64,000 nucleotides of DNA from DASTFP01 sp963744345 (GCA_963744345.1 CAVUTD010000029.1:150729-214728); one strand, 5' to 3'; counted from the stretch's first letter, positions 54,991 through 63,921 are shown. Translations and numbers: made by a program. Notes: generated by a model not told the origin, from the letters alone.

Positions 54991-55629
54991 GTGCTCATCG
55001 TTGATGATCATCCGATGACACGCAGCGGACTGGCCTATCTCGTCAACCACCAACCGGACATGACCGCCTGCTGTGAAGCCGAAAATGCCGCCCAAGCTCT
55101 CGAAGGTATTATGCGGACCAACCCGGATCTCGCGCTGACAGACTTTGCCCTCCCTGACAAGAACGGACTGGAACTCATCAAAGATATCAAGGCAATCGCG
55201 CCGCAGCTTCCGATTCTGGTCATCTCCATGCATGAGGAGTCTCTCTACGCCGAACGCGTGCTGCGTGCCGGCGCACGCGGATACATCACCAAGGAGGAAG
55301 GCGGTGAAAGATTGCTGCGCGCGATTCGCCACGTGCTGAGCGGGGCAATCTACGTCAGCGACAAGATGTCGGCACGAATTCTGGAGATCTTCTCCGGTCG
55401 CGCCGCCAGGCAAGAGCGTTCGCCGGTGGAGGAACTCAGCGACCGAGAGTTCGAAGTCTTCGAGTTGCTCGGCAATGGTCTCTCAACTCAGCAGATTGCT
55501 ACCAGGCTCCATTTGAGCATGAAGACGGTCGATGCTCACCGCGCGAAGATCAAAAGGAAGCTCAAAGTCAAAACGACCTATGAGCTGATCTCTTTCGCCG
55601 CGCGCTGGACCGCTCCGTCGGACCGGTGA
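54991..55629 (+). CDS. NarL/FixJ-type response regulator
   Basis: A 212-residue regulator. The receiver has LIVDDHPMTRSG and the phosphorylation site Asp51 in LTDFALPDKNG, with the conserved Lys near residue 101 (GYITKEEGG). The C-terminal LuxR-type helix-turn-helix is LSDREFEVFELLGNGLSTQQ, then IATRLHLSMKTVDAHRAKIK. It follows the histidine kinase by 32 bases, forming a two-component system. The N-terminus is drawn at GTG 54991. No in-frame ATG is seen upstream, although a few residues more are possible. Confidence 0.93.
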   Translation: MLIVDDHPMTRSGLAYLVNHQPDMTACCEAENAAQALEGIMRTNPDLALTDFALPDKNGLELIKDIKAIAPQLPILVISMHEESLYAERVLRAGARGYITKEEGGERLLRAIRHVLSGAIYVSDKMSARILEIFSGRAARQERSPVEELSDREFEVFELLGNGLSTQQIATRLHLSMKTVDAHRAKIKRKLKVKTTYELISFAARWTAPSDR

Positions 55630-55759
55630 CTCGCTGATCCCTTTGCCTGGGTCCTCCCCGGCATAGGGAAATCTCCTAGGGACCTAGTCCCTGGGCCTAA
55701 TGCCGTTGAGGCTTTCTGCTAATTGCCCGCGGCTCGGCTTGAGGCCAAGGTGACGCCTC

Positions 55760-56242
55760 GTGAATACCTCGGCTGTAAGCAAGGCGATCGGTTGCGTTCG
55801 CATCAAGGAGAGGCCATCTTTCAATTCAGTCTTAGTCTATGAGGATCTTACCTGCGGAGAGCGGGCGTGGAACTTCTACGAAAAACTGAGTCGAAGATTC
55901 GAAGGAGATTTTGACTTCAATCATTTGATGTGGAGCTTTTGCCTGTTGAGCGACACGCCGACGCGACTCCTGGCCGGTCGATCGGCCGCCGATGCGCATC
56001 TTGTCATCCTTTCCTTCAGTGGCAGTGCGTCGCTTCCAGCTGATGTCAAAACCTGGGTGAGACAATGGCTCAAGCTTGCCAACGATCAAAGCGCCGCCTT
56101 AGTGACGCTGATCGATCGAAAATCGAACTCCGCGGTAATTTCGGCGATCTATTCCTATCTGCGGCGCGCAACAAGACCGCGTAAAATCGGCTTCTTTCCT
56201 CATCGCACTGTCGGCGCCAGTCTCCGCCTACGACCAGAATAA
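55760..56242 (+). CDS. Hypothetical protein downstream of the two-component pair
   Basis: A 160-residue soluble protein beginning at GTG 55760. The middle has an alpha/beta rhythm (VLVYEDLTCGERAWNFYEKL, then AHLVILSFSGSASLP and AALVTLIDRKSNSAVI), reminiscent of a receiver-like Rossmann fold, but the phospho-acceptor pattern is not clear. I recognise no named family. Same strand as the kinase and regulator, 130 bases downstream. Confidence 0.55.
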   Translation: MNTSAVSKAIGCVRIKERPSFNSVLVYEDLTCGERAWNFYEKLSRRFEGDFDFNHLMWSFCLLSDTPTRLLAGRSAADAHLVILSFSGSASLPADVKTWVRQWLKLANDQSAALVTLIDRKSNSAVISAIYSYLRRATRPRKIGFFPHRTVGASLRLRPE

Positions 56243-56374
56243 CGCGCCTGCCCGCGTTCTCCACGTGCACCTGGCCGACTTCAAGCGCTGTGGAAATCGG
56301 TCCGAGTCGTGCGCCGTGCAGAGTCTGCCTCCGAGAGTTGTGCTTTTTTCGTCCCGCAAGCGGTGGAGGTTTGG

Positions 56375-57451
56375 CTAGGCATAATAATCCGCGCGTTCCT
56401 GATCTGTTAGCGGAAGGGAGAGGGCTCGCCCCTCGTTTGAGGATCGAATTGCTGCCTCCAAGAGAGCCATCACGGCAATTGCCTGTTCGGCTGTAACCGG
56501 GTTGGAAGCCTCGTTTCGAAGCGCATCTCGAATGGCAAAATAGTATTGCCGCTGGTCGCCCCTCGGCAGCGGCAGTTCAACCGCGTCATTTCCGGAGCCG
56601 CTATAAAAAAGGCCGGAACGAGGATCTTCGCCCCAGCCACGACTTCCCGGAACTACACCCCTCTTGAGCTGCTCCTCCTGCACATCCAAGCCGTATTTCA
56701 CCCAACTGCCAGCGGTTCCGTGGATGATCATGCGAGGCACACCGCCCGCCACCAATACCGAGCCATGCAAAATCGCTTGCAGGCGCCCGTAGTCGAGCAA
56801 CACGTGAAACCAATCATCTGTTTGCGAGTCCGCTCGCTGCTTGACCAATTTCGCGCTGACTCTTTCCGGCAGTCCAAACAGCTGAAGAGTTTGATCGATC
56901 AAATGCGGTCCAAGATCATACCACACGCCAGCGCCGGGAGTAGGCACTTCGCGCCAGCGATTTTGCACCTCTGGCCGAAAACGATCGAAATGCGACTCGA
57001 AGTGGACGATTTGGCCCAGGCGGCCCTCCCTAACGATGGCTTGCGCCCCAAGAAACTCGCTATCCCAGCGTCGATTGTGGAAGACGGAAAGAAGTCGCTG
57101 TTTCTGTTTCGCCAGCTTAGCGAGACTGCGCGCCTCCGCCAGGGTGATGGTGAACGGTTTGTCCACAACAACGTGCTTCCCAGCGTTCAGTGCCGCCGTT
57201 GCCAGCGGCACATGAGTGTCGTTCGGACTTGCAATGACGACTAAATCGACTTCGGGATCAGTGGCCGCCTGCTCCGGATCAGCCAAGACACGAGCTTCAG
57301 GAAGATCTTGATGCACCCTCTCGCGATCACGAGAGCTAACCAAAGCCAGCTGGAGACCGGGCACCGACTGAATCAGCGGGGCATGAAATGTCTTGCCAAC
57401 AAATCCAAAGCCTATGAGAGCAACTCGAGTGTGGTTTTCGGCCATGGCCAT
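56375..57451 (-). CDS. Gfo/Idh/MocA family oxidoreductase
   Basis: A 358-residue dehydrogenase. The Rossmann NAD(P) motif is VALIGFGFVGKTFHAPLIQS. The DLVVIASPNDTHVPLA and HVVVDKPFTITLAEA segments match, the latter carrying the conserved lysine of the EKP-type motif (DKP here). The C-terminal alpha/beta domain contains GVWYDLGPHLIDQTLQLFG with the catalytic His. It is closest to the YdgJ-like subgroup, by the FHNRRWDSEFLGAQ segment. It oxidises or reduces a sugar-like substrate. ATG at 57451 or two codons later. Confidence 0.92.
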   Translation of the reverse strand: MAMAENHTRVALIGFGFVGKTFHAPLIQSVPGLQLALVSSRDRERVHQDLPEARVLADPEQAATDPEVDLVVIASPNDTHVPLATAALNAGKHVVVDKPFTITLAEARSLAKLAKQKQRLLSVFHNRRWDSEFLGAQAIVREGRLGQIVHFESHFDRFRPEVQNRWREVPTPGAGVWYDLGPHLIDQTLQLFGLPERVSAKLVKQRADSQTDDWFHVLLDYGRLQAILHGSVLVAGGVPRMIIHGTAGSWVKYGLDVQEEQLKRGVVPGSRGWGEDPRSGLFYSGSGNDAVELPLPRGDQRQYYFAIRDALRNEASNPVTAEQAIAVMALLEAAIRSSNEGRALSLPLTDQERADYYA

Positions 57452-57707
57452 GAGACGGATTTCGGCAAGGATTGCAGAACGATCATGGAAAGGCGAGGCG
57501 GATCATCGAATCACGTCGGATGATGGGCGTTATGGCGTGCAGACGATTCGGTATGATTCTTGTGTTCGGAAACCGAATGCACTACGCGCAGGACGAAGAT
57601 TAGCTTTACCTGTGAGGGGTCCGTGACACTGTTCAAAAAACACGCTCGGTCGTCAGCACATCAGAAATTCCTTGCGACCACGCGCGAACCGAATCCTGGA
57701 AGGAAAC

Positions 57708-58031
57708 ATGCCTGCGTACGCCGTCGCCCACCTGCGCAACGTCAACATGGGACCGCAGATCGCCGAGTACCTGCAGCGAATCGATGGGACGTTGGAGCCG
57801 TTCGGCGGCCGCTTCCTGGTCCATGGCGGAGAACTGGATGTGTTGGAGGGGAGTTGGCCGGGCCATCTCATTATCATCGAGTTCCCAGACCGCGAAAGAG
57901 CTCGTGCGTGGTATGAATCGAGTCCATATCAGGAGATTCTACCGCTGCGGGCGAAGAACTCCGACGGCGATGTTGTCTTCGCAGATGGCGTACCTGAGGG
58001 GCATCGGGCGCCAGACGTACTGGCCGGATAG
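57708..58031 (+). CDS. DUF1330 family protein
   Basis: A 107-residue protein with a ferredoxin-like (dimeric alpha/beta barrel) fold: MPAYAVAHLRNVNMGPQIAE, then GRFLVHGGELDVLEGSWPGH and IIIEFPDRERARAWYESSPY. These are the DUF1330 hallmarks. ATG 57708 has AAGGA seven bases upstream; the frame reaches 57672 without it. Function unknown. It is the last chromosomal-type gene before the mobile element. Confidence 0.9.
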   Translation: MPAYAVAHLRNVNMGPQIAEYLQRIDGTLEPFGGRFLVHGGELDVLEGSWPGHLIIIEFPDRERARAWYESSPYQEILPLRAKNSDGDVVFADGVPEGHRAPDVLAG

Positions 58032-58350
58032 CAACTGCCCGCTGGCGGCGGCTTGCTAAAAACTCCATCCCCTCCGGTGGAGATTGTAGAAGCTCAAACC
58101 CTTGCTGATCGTCACGAGGAAAATGATTTCTCATTCCAATCCGCCCTTCTCTCCTTCGCGATATCCGTACTCGCGCTCCGCCGAATTTCTTGTACCTTCA
58201 ACCTTAAGTACACAATGAATCTCCCAAGAGATCCCTGATTTGTGGAACAGTCTAGTAATTAGCTCGTCCTGAGCGGTTATTTTGCCTCGTGGTGTAACGG
58301 TAGGTCGAAGTACTACACTTTCCACCCGATTGTGCCCAGGAGAGCCCACG
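58032..58350. other. Boundary region before the integrase
   Basis: About 320 bases with no supported protein gene, expected to hold the element end (attachment site) and the integrase promoter. A stretch at 58283-58302 (CCTCGTGGTGTAACGGTAGG) recalls a tRNA D-arm, but no T-arm or acceptor pairing follows. AGGAGA eight bases before 58351 is the integrase ribosome binding site. No direct repeat could be matched, since the other end is outside the window. Confidence 0.45.
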
Positions 58351-59493
58351 ATGTACCACGTTAAGCCGCTTGAGGTATGTGGGACTATGTGGGACACTGT
58401 GCGTGTGGCCTCGCTGCGAAAATACAGGCGTTCTCCGTATTGGTATCTTCGTTATCGTGATCTGGAAACCGGCAGATGGTGTGAGGAGGCTACTAAGTTG
58501 CGCCATGGTGATGCGAAGGAAACCCGCGAGGCGCGACGGCTCGCGGAGAAGTACTCCGTTAAGGAGGCACAGGTTGCGCCGGATAACTCGGGCGAATTTC
58601 GCGCTTGGGTGTGGGACTATATTGGTAGCCACTACCAGAATGCGAACACCCATAAGCGGATGAAGGCTGCCTGGGAAACGGTTAGCGAGTGGCTCAATCT
58701 TCGCAATCTTCAGCACCCTCGCCAAATTCGCTATGAGCACGCTCAAGACTTTATGCTTTGGCGAAAGGCCACTGCGATGCACAACACTGCGCGTCTGGAG
58801 TTGAAATTTTTCTCGTTCGTTTTGAATGAGGCCATCCGCCGCGAATACTGCGAGCGCAATGCTTTGGCTCAAGCGAAGATCGAGCGGCAGGCGCCGCCGG
58901 AGAAGCCGGAACTTTCCGACGCCATGCTGATTAGAGCGCGGCAGGGCTTTGCCAATGAAGCGTCGTGGATGGGCATTGTCTTTGAGGTCATGGCTCATAT
59001 CGGTTGTCGCTTCGGGGAGTCCAGCATCCCGACAGAGCGGATCGATTTTGAGAAAATGATCCTCTGGGTTGAGGACTCGAAAAGAAAGTGGAGTGATCCG
59101 AAGAAGCTGTTTCCCGTTCCTATGACCGGCCAGCTGAAACAAGTCCTGCTTCCGCTCAGGACCGGAGATCGCATCGTGCCACGGCTGACAGGCGAAATGA
59201 ATCAGCGGTTCAACGCCGTGCTCAAGCGGGCAGTAGGGACAACTTCTCATTCGTTGCGGGTGTCGTTTATTTCGCGGTGCCACCGCGCCGGTTTGACGGA
59301 ACAGCAGGCTATGCGTCTTGTTAATCATTCGAGCCGTTTGGTGCACCGGATATACTCCCGTTTGAATGTTGAGGATGCCCGTCGCGCGATGGAAAAGGTC
59401 CCGTTGCCACCGCCCCCGCCCGTCGAGAAACGAAATCCCTTACCCAACGCACGGTCGTCTTCCTTCCGTAGAAAGGACATCCTCGTTTCTTGA
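58351..59493 (+). CDS. Tyrosine recombinase (integrase) of the mobile element
   Basis: A 380-residue integrase from ATG 58351 (AGGAGA upstream). The N-terminal arm/core-binding part is about residues 1-190. Catalytic residues are Arg220 (GCRFGES), His300/Arg303 (HSLRVSF), His326 and nucleophile Tyr335 (RIYSRL), with the usual nine-residue gap between the last two. The C-terminus adds a Pro-rich, basic tail. It would integrate and excise the element to its right. Its end overlaps a minus-strand frame. Confidence 0.92.
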   Translation: MYHVKPLEVCGTMWDTVRVASLRKYRRSPYWYLRYRDLETGRWCEEATKLRHGDAKETREARRLAEKYSVKEAQVAPDNSGEFRAWVWDYIGSHYQNANTHKRMKAAWETVSEWLNLRNLQHPRQIRYEHAQDFMLWRKATAMHNTARLELKFFSFVLNEAIRREYCERNALAQAKIERQAPPEKPELSDAMLIRARQGFANEASWMGIVFEVMAHIGCRFGESSIPTERIDFEKMILWVEDSKRKWSDPKKLFPVPMTGQLKQVLLPLRTGDRIVPRLTGEMNQRFNAVLKRAVGTTSHSLRVSFISRCHRAGLTEQQAMRLVNHSSRLVHRIYSRLNVEDARRAMEKVPLPPPPPVEKRNPLPNARSSSFRRKDILVS

Positions 59494-59587
59494 GAAATGT
59501 AATTTCGTTTGCCGACAACCCGACTATCGGGGCGATGGTTGAGGGGAATTCCAACCTGTCAAGATCGACAGTAGTTTTTCTGCTCAT
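59321..59587 (-). CDS. Putative small helix-turn-helix protein (possible excisionase), overlapping the integrase tail
   Basis: A frame of about 88 residues from ATG 59587. Its middle, STIAPIVGLSANEITFLKKR followed by GCPFYGRKTTVRWVRDF, looks like a helix-turn-helix/excisionase-type DNA-binding segment. The C-terminal half is Ser/Gly-rich and is antisense to the last 173 bases of the integrase. A factor regulating excision would fit here next to an integrase. The overlap and the small size make the call tentative. Confidence 0.45.
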   Translation of the reverse strand: MSRKTTVDLDRLEFPSTIAPIVGLSANEITFLKKRGCPFYGRKTTVRWVRDFVSRRAGAVATGPFPSRDGHPQHSNGSISGAPNGSND

Positions 59588-59646
59588 CTTGTTTTTGCTA
59601 AGAGTGGATGCGGGCCGAAGCAGGCAAAAGCCGCCACGCGCCGACA

Positions 59647-60006
59647 TCAGCTGATTCTTATACTGGTGTTTCGAATGTAGTTCTTAGCTTGGTTCAGGAG
59701 CGCCTGGGCCTTAGCTTCCGGTTTCATTTCTGTGCTAACAGTAGCTTTAAGGCTCTTGACCAAATCGGCCTGTTCGGGCTTTTCAAGCCAAGCTTTGACC
59801 TTGGTGTCATGTCCCTGCTTGCGTTGCTGGTCCTGCATTTTGCGCAGCAGGAACTTTCGTTCGAGCTGTTCGCGCGGCAGGTCCTTGACGAACTGCACCA
59901 GGCCGGGTTCTGCTTTCATAAAAGCCTCAAGCCTGGTGTTGACTTCGGGGTTGAACTTGAATTGACGTATCAATTCTTCTTTACTTTTTGGAGATGCTAT
60001 TGCCAT
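59647..60006 (-). CDS. Hypothetical protein of the conjugative operon
   Basis: A 119-residue charged, helical protein with no signal peptide (MAIASPKSKEELIRQFKFNP, then ERKFLLRKMQDQQRKQGHD). No domain recognised. It is on the strand of the transfer genes, 87 bases after the upstream small gene. Confidence 0.6.
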   Translation of the reverse strand: MAIASPKSKEELIRQFKFNPEVNTRLEAFMKAEPGLVQFVKDLPREQLERKFLLRKMQDQQRKQGHDTKVKAWLEKPEQADLVKSLKATVSTEMKPEAKAQALLNQAKNYIRNTSIRIS

Positions 60007-60092
60007 AGGACGTAGGCGTTTTCAGTGCGCAGCAGTCTCGGCCGTCTCGCTCTTTAGCTGCGCTGGTTTCGTGTTCGTTCGCGGCGGAAGGA

Positions 60093-60371
60093 TTACTCCG
60101 GTGTCCGGGCGGAAATGATGGGAATCGTGTCCTCTTCATCCTGCTCGGGATCTTGATCGGCGAGGGCGCCGACCTGCTTCATGAGAGATTTGAGAAAGCG
60201 CTGAGCGATCTCGCGGGCCGAAATCCGAGAGATCTCGGCGTTTAGCATGGTCTGGACAAGCTGGCCGGTGGGTACACGGATTCCAGCTTTCGATACAATT
60301 TCGGAAGCCGCCTGGAAGACCCCATAGGCGTCCTCATCGAGGGATACAGTAACAGTGGTGGACTTGCTCAT
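60093..60371 (-). CDS. Hypothetical protein of the conjugative operon
   Basis: A 92-residue protein beginning MSKSTTVTVSLDEDAYGVFQ, with a short N-terminal beta strand then helices, which loosely resembles ribbon-helix-helix small DNA-binding proteins. The C-terminus is acidic (DQDPEQDEEDT). It starts four bases after the SSB stop. A plasmid-type regulator or partner of SSB is possible; the function is not assigned. Confidence 0.6.
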   Translation of the reverse strand: MSKSTTVTVSLDEDAYGVFQAASEIVSKAGIRVPTGQLVQTMLNAEISRISAREIAQRFLKSLMKQVGALADQDPEQDEEDTIPIISARTPE

Positions 60372-60375
60372 GAGA

Positions 60376-60702
60376 TTAGCTTATTTCCGCCGTAGTAGAT
60401 CTTGGCGGCGTGATCTCGGCGAAATTCTCGGCCCAAATCGAATAGGATTCACGGTTCGTTTCCGGACTCTTGTAGTAGGCAAGCTGTCCCTCCACTATGA
60501 AGGCTACGCCTTTCTTCAACTCGTCTACGAGCGTGACAGCTAGTTCTCGAGAGGCCTTGACCGTGATGGGGAGTGTCTCCTCCTTGCCCTTTCTTGTGTT
60601 GTTGTGCAGTGAGAAAACGGAGGCGAAGGTCGGTACGCCGTTTTCTTCCTTGATCGTGCGCGGATCGTCCGCCGCGCGAAGACTAAGTCTTAGTTCGTTC
60701 AT
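60376..60702 (-). CDS. ssb: Single-stranded DNA-binding protein (element-encoded)
   Basis: A 108-residue OB-fold protein: MNELRLSLRAADDPRTIKEE, then TFASVFSLHNNTRKGKEETL and KKGVAFIVEGQLAYYKSPET. It is shorter than chromosomal SSB (about 170) and lacks the acidic C-terminal tip that recruits partners. Conjugative elements often encode their own SSB to protect transferred DNA. It overlaps the lipoprotein stop by four bases. Confidence 0.8.
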   Translation of the reverse strand: MNELRLSLRAADDPRTIKEENGVPTFASVFSLHNNTRKGKEETLPITVKASRELAVTLVDELKKGVAFIVEGQLAYYKSPETNRESYSIWAENFAEITPPRSTTAEIS

Positions 60703-61478
60703 GGTGCGTTGTGGGTGATGAGCGCGAGGTAGGCGCGCGATGGAAACAGCGGCAAAAGAAGGCTCAGGAGTTTGCGTCGCTCGAGAGTCTCGAGTGCGCT
60801 TGCCAGCTCCTCGTTTAGGCGCATTTGCGAGACGAGAAATGCCTGGCAGTCGGCTTCCGTCCGCGGAAAGAGAATGATTTCTCCAGGGTCAGAGATTTGG
60901 TACTCGGCACAATTCGGCATGGCGCGCCAGAAGGAAAAATCATTCGATGGGTCTGCCTTGTTCTCCGCGGCAGGCGCTGATTCGTTTCTAGAATCGAGCT
61001 CTTTCTTCAGCCGCTCGACCTCGCTCTGAAGGCTTTGGATTGTCGATTCGTTCTTCTGGAGCGCGTCGATGCGCTCTTTCATGATATGGTTCTGCTCCAG
61101 CAATGCCTCGGCATAGGCTTTCTGCTGGGCATTGACCTGCTCGGCGTTAGTAGTTGCGTAGTAAGACGGCGAAGGGTCAGAGACAGCCGTGACTGGCCCA
61201 AGGGGCAGCGAATGGGGCTGCGCGGGGCGGTAGTTCCAGTCCGCGCCTTGCTCCCGGCGATAAAGCGTATGCCGCTCGTGCATTTCGTCTGGAAAATTTG
61301 GATCGGTATAGCGGCCTACGGGATACGCCTTTACTGTTTCTGGCGTGCGGATGTGCGGCATCTCTTTCTCCGAAACCGTTGTGCCAGACACTTGCAGCGG
61401 ACGTCTTGACCGCACTTCTTTCTTCGTGCTGCATCCGGCAAGCAGAGAGACGAGGATAATGGCGCAGAAAAATTTCAT
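60699..61478 (-). CDS. Coiled-coil lipoprotein of the transfer operon
   Basis: A 259-residue lipoprotein. The lipobox is LVSLLAGC (residues 9-16). A central coiled-coil is seen in the segments EQNHIMKERIDALQKNESTI and QSLQSEVERLKKELDSRNES. The C-terminal domain has MPNCAEYQISDPGEIILFP and LNEELASALETLERRKLLSL. It follows virB10 with an ATGA overlap. It could be the VirB7/TraV-like outer-membrane lipoprotein, but is much longer, and I do not name it. Confidence 0.6.
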   Translation of the reverse strand: MKFFCAIILVSLLAGCSTKKEVRSRRPLQVSGTTVSEKEMPHIRTPETVKAYPVGRYTDPNFPDEMHERHTLYRREQGADWNYRPAQPHSLPLGPVTAVSDPSPSYYATTNAEQVNAQQKAYAEALLEQNHIMKERIDALQKNESTIQSLQSEVERLKKELDSRNESAPAAENKADPSNDFSFWRAMPNCAEYQISDPGEIILFPRTEADCQAFLVSQMRLNEELASALETLERRKLLSLLLPLFPSRAYLALITHNAP

Positions 61479-62471
61479 GGGTTAGTCGGGTCGTTCGGCG
61501 GTGGAAGCGAAGCGGAAAGCCCGACGGTGGCTTTGCCCAGATCGACCGTTTGGTTGACGTAGAGGTAAAACGTGGTGCCCGCGGGAACGCGCACATAGAA
61601 GGGGTTTTTGTCGAGCTGTTCGAGAAGGCGCCTAGAGTAAAGTTGCCCTCCGGCTTGCAGTCCTGCGGAAAAGGCGGCGTCGATTCCACCATTGTTGAGC
61701 CGTGTCGCACCCCCGAGCGGCGACACAAGCGTGGTCGTTTCGGGGAAAGCGCCCGCGCCCGCGGAGATCATCGCGGCAAGCATGGCTTTGGCTTCGGCGT
61801 ATTTGTCCGACTTCACGACAAATCCGCGCAGGCCCGCCGAGCCGTCCGATTGCGCCCATGAATCCGGATTCTTTGAATCGGGCGCATAGTCCAGGACTGT
61901 TCCCGAGGCGGAAAGCTCCCGCCCATCCTGAAAAACGAAAAACCACTCCCGGCCCGAACCAATCCGCTCCCGTCACCGGGGACTTCTGCGCTACGCCATG
62001 AACCTCGGTGCCCGCCGGGATGATCACGCGCCCATCGTTCCATGCGTTTTCCATGACGAGGCCAACAATCGGCGTGTCAATGTTTGTGGATTCGACTGTG
62101 TTCACCAACTCGCAGCGAAGCAGCCGGCCATACGGGAGAAACCAGTCACTGACAGATTGCTCTTTGGTCGCGAAGATGGTTTGCGGAATGGCCTGTGGCG
62201 GCTTTGGAGTCGGTGTGGCTTGCGCGGCGACCTTTTGGACTTCGCGAGGAGCTGGAGTGGTCTGCGTTGCGGAGAGTGGCTGGATATCCTCTTTGAAGGA
62301 ATAGCTCTTCGCCTGAGTGGCCTGGCTGGCAATCGGCGTATTGTCCGGCTTCGGATGCGGCCCCCGCCGAGTTAAAATGAAAGTCAGAAATATCCCGCCG
62401 ACGAGTAGGAAGAGCACGAGCCGACCTGCGGGCTTCTGAAAGAGTTCCGTCCAGATTTTGCGCACGTTCAT
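61475..62471 (-). pseudogene. VirB10/TrbI-like transfer protein, frameshifted
   Basis: From ATG 62471 the protein has a membrane helix (GRLVLFLLVGGIFLTFILT), a Pro-rich linker, and the start of the beta-barrel domain (PIVGLVMENAWNDGRVIIPA, GTEVHGVAQ). Near 61973 one extra base throws it out of frame. The expected continuation (RIGSGREWFFVFQDGREL, then GTVLDYAPDSKNPDSWAQSD, KSDKYAEAKAMLAAM, and ATRLNNGGIDAAFSAGLQAG) is read in the next frame to the stop at 61475. VirB10 links inner and outer membranes in type IV secretion. The repaired length is about 332 residues. Confidence 0.8.
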
Positions 62472-63295
62472 TTGTTGCCCTCCCGCTCGCCGTTCACTCG
62501 GACGACAAGCACGTTCCATTTGTTGTCAGGGGCGAGATTGTTGCGGCCCCCGCTTCCGTTACCGGTGATCGCGAAGAATGCCAGAGTCGTAGTTTTGGGC
62601 AGCATCACACCGGAGGCATCAGCCAGAGACTGCGCGTAAATTCGGTCTTCCAGCCGAATGGCCAAATCCTGAGGTTTGTAATAAATGGGGCTCTCGGACG
62701 TATTTTCGAGATCGATGCGGAAAATCAGCGTGTCCTCTTCCTCGAACCGCCAAACGTCTCGGGTAATCACCCGGAAGTTGTCATAGTAATTTGCAGTATT
62801 CGGCGCGGCATGGAGGACCCCGGCCAGCGCGTCGGGGTGGTCCTGTTCGAAAAGCGGATAGGCTTTCGCCTTGTCTAGAAGCGAAAGCAGCCGCTCGGGA
62901 AAAACCGGCCTCTTAGGGGTGCGAAAGTCGCGACCTTGAAAGAAAGTTACCGAGAAAAACGGCTTTTCGGACGCCGCGAGGCGCAGCACATATGCCTTCT
63001 TGTTGTAGATGACGGTGAGATGGTCTTCTGCGTCGTTCTTGAGTGCGCGTACAGTGAAGTAGAAGTTCCCTGGCGTGAACGAGAGAAGGAAATCTGCGTT
63101 TGCCTGCTCCTGCACCGCGACTGACTTCGCGTAGAGGCCTGAGATCGCGGAAGGGAAAAGGACGGTCGTATTGCCAGACTGACAGGCCACAGGAATCTGG
63201 TAAATGACGAATTCATCGAGCGGTTTTTGCACGATCTCCCCCGCGCTTAGCGGCGATCCGATCGTGAGCAAAACCAATATGAGAGCGCGTTTCAC
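62468..63295 (-). CDS. VirB9/TrbG-like transfer protein
   Basis: A 275-residue secreted protein with signal peptide MKRALILVLLTIGSPLSAGE. The mature chain is beta-rich, including FPSAISGLYAKSVAVQ, NFYFTVRALKNDAEDHLTVI and RVITRDVWRFEEEDTLIFRI. Its position directly before virB10 with an ATGA overlap and its beta-sandwich rhythm match VirB9 outer-membrane core subunits. Assignment is by context and pattern; no unique motif is read. Confidence 0.6.
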   Translation of the reverse strand: MKRALILVLLTIGSPLSAGEIVQKPLDEFVIYQIPVACQSGNTTVLFPSAISGLYAKSVAVQEQANADFLLSFTPGNFYFTVRALKNDAEDHLTVIYNKKAYVLRLAASEKPFFSVTFFQGRDFRTPKRPVFPERLLSLLDKAKAYPLFEQDHPDALAGVLHAAPNTANYYDNFRVITRDVWRFEEEDTLIFRIDLENTSESPIYYKPQDLAIRLEDRIYAQSLADASGVMLPKTTTLAFFAITGNGSGGRNNLAPDNKWNVLVVRVNGEREGNK

Positions 63296-63921
63296 AGCGG
63301 GGTCTCCTTGTATTGGAAATCCTGCACGACGAGCGGCAGCCGCCCGTTGCCCAGCAGATCGGGATTGCGGATGAAGAGGAACTCGATCGAGAATTTCGCG
63401 GGTTCCCGAAATTCCATTTCGTTGAGCGTGCCGGTGCGGATGAGATTGCCTTCAGTGCACACATTAACTGCTACGTAGGAGTGCCCGGCTCCGTCCTTGA
63501 GTCGGCGGGTGTCGAGGATATTGATTTTGGTGACTTCGACCTTCTGATGAATTTGCCTCTCCTTGAACTCCGGATTGCGCGCCTTATAGATTGCGGCCGC
63601 TTTTTTCCTTGCCGGTTCGAGATAGAGCCGTTTTAGAAGATCGGACAAATCCGGTCCGATCGGATTGTGCTGCAAGAGCGCGAGACAAGCAAGGCGGACG
63701 TGATACGCGTGGAGCTCACCTGCTTCTTCAAAGCCGAGCAAAGGCGCGTAGATCAGGGTGCCGCCGGGATCGAGAATGACGACCTTCTCGCGGGCGCGCA
63801 TGGCGGTAACCGTGAAATAGGGCGAGGCGACCGCCATACCCGCGAAGAGGACAGCAAGGATCATCCAGAACCTGGCCGCGATCAGGTTGTTGGTAATCGC
63901 AGCGACGGCGGAGAATTTCAT
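63292..63921 (-). CDS. VirB8-like inner-membrane transfer protein
   Basis: A 209-residue protein with one N-terminal membrane helix (WMILAVLFAGMAVASPYFTV) and a periplasmic domain, the VirB8 topology. The C-terminal half includes SYVAVNVCTEGNLIRTGTLN and FSIEFLFIRNPDLLGNGRLP. Its gene order (VirB8, VirB9, VirB10, with four-base overlaps) supports the call. The sequence is divergent, so confidence is moderate. Confidence 0.6.
   Translation of the reverse strand: MKFSAVAAITNNLIAARFWMILAVLFAGMAVASPYFTVTAMRAREKVVILDPGGTLIYAPLLGFEEAGELHAYHVRLACLALLQHNPIGPDLSDLLKRLYLEPARKKAAAIYKARNPEFKERQIHQKVEVTKINILDTRRLKDGAGHSYVAVNVCTEGNLIRTGTLNEMEFREPAKFSIEFLFIRNPDLLGNGRLPLVVQDFQYKETPL

Noticed and set aside
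58283..58350. tRNA-like stretch before the integrase
   Set aside because: Only a D-arm-like piece (CCTCGTGGTGTAACGGTAGG); no anticodon arm, T-arm or acceptor pairing can be drawn.
58252..59346. 364-codon antisense frame over the integrase
   Set aside because: No family resemblance, and it opposes a clear tyrosine recombinase with all catalytic residues.
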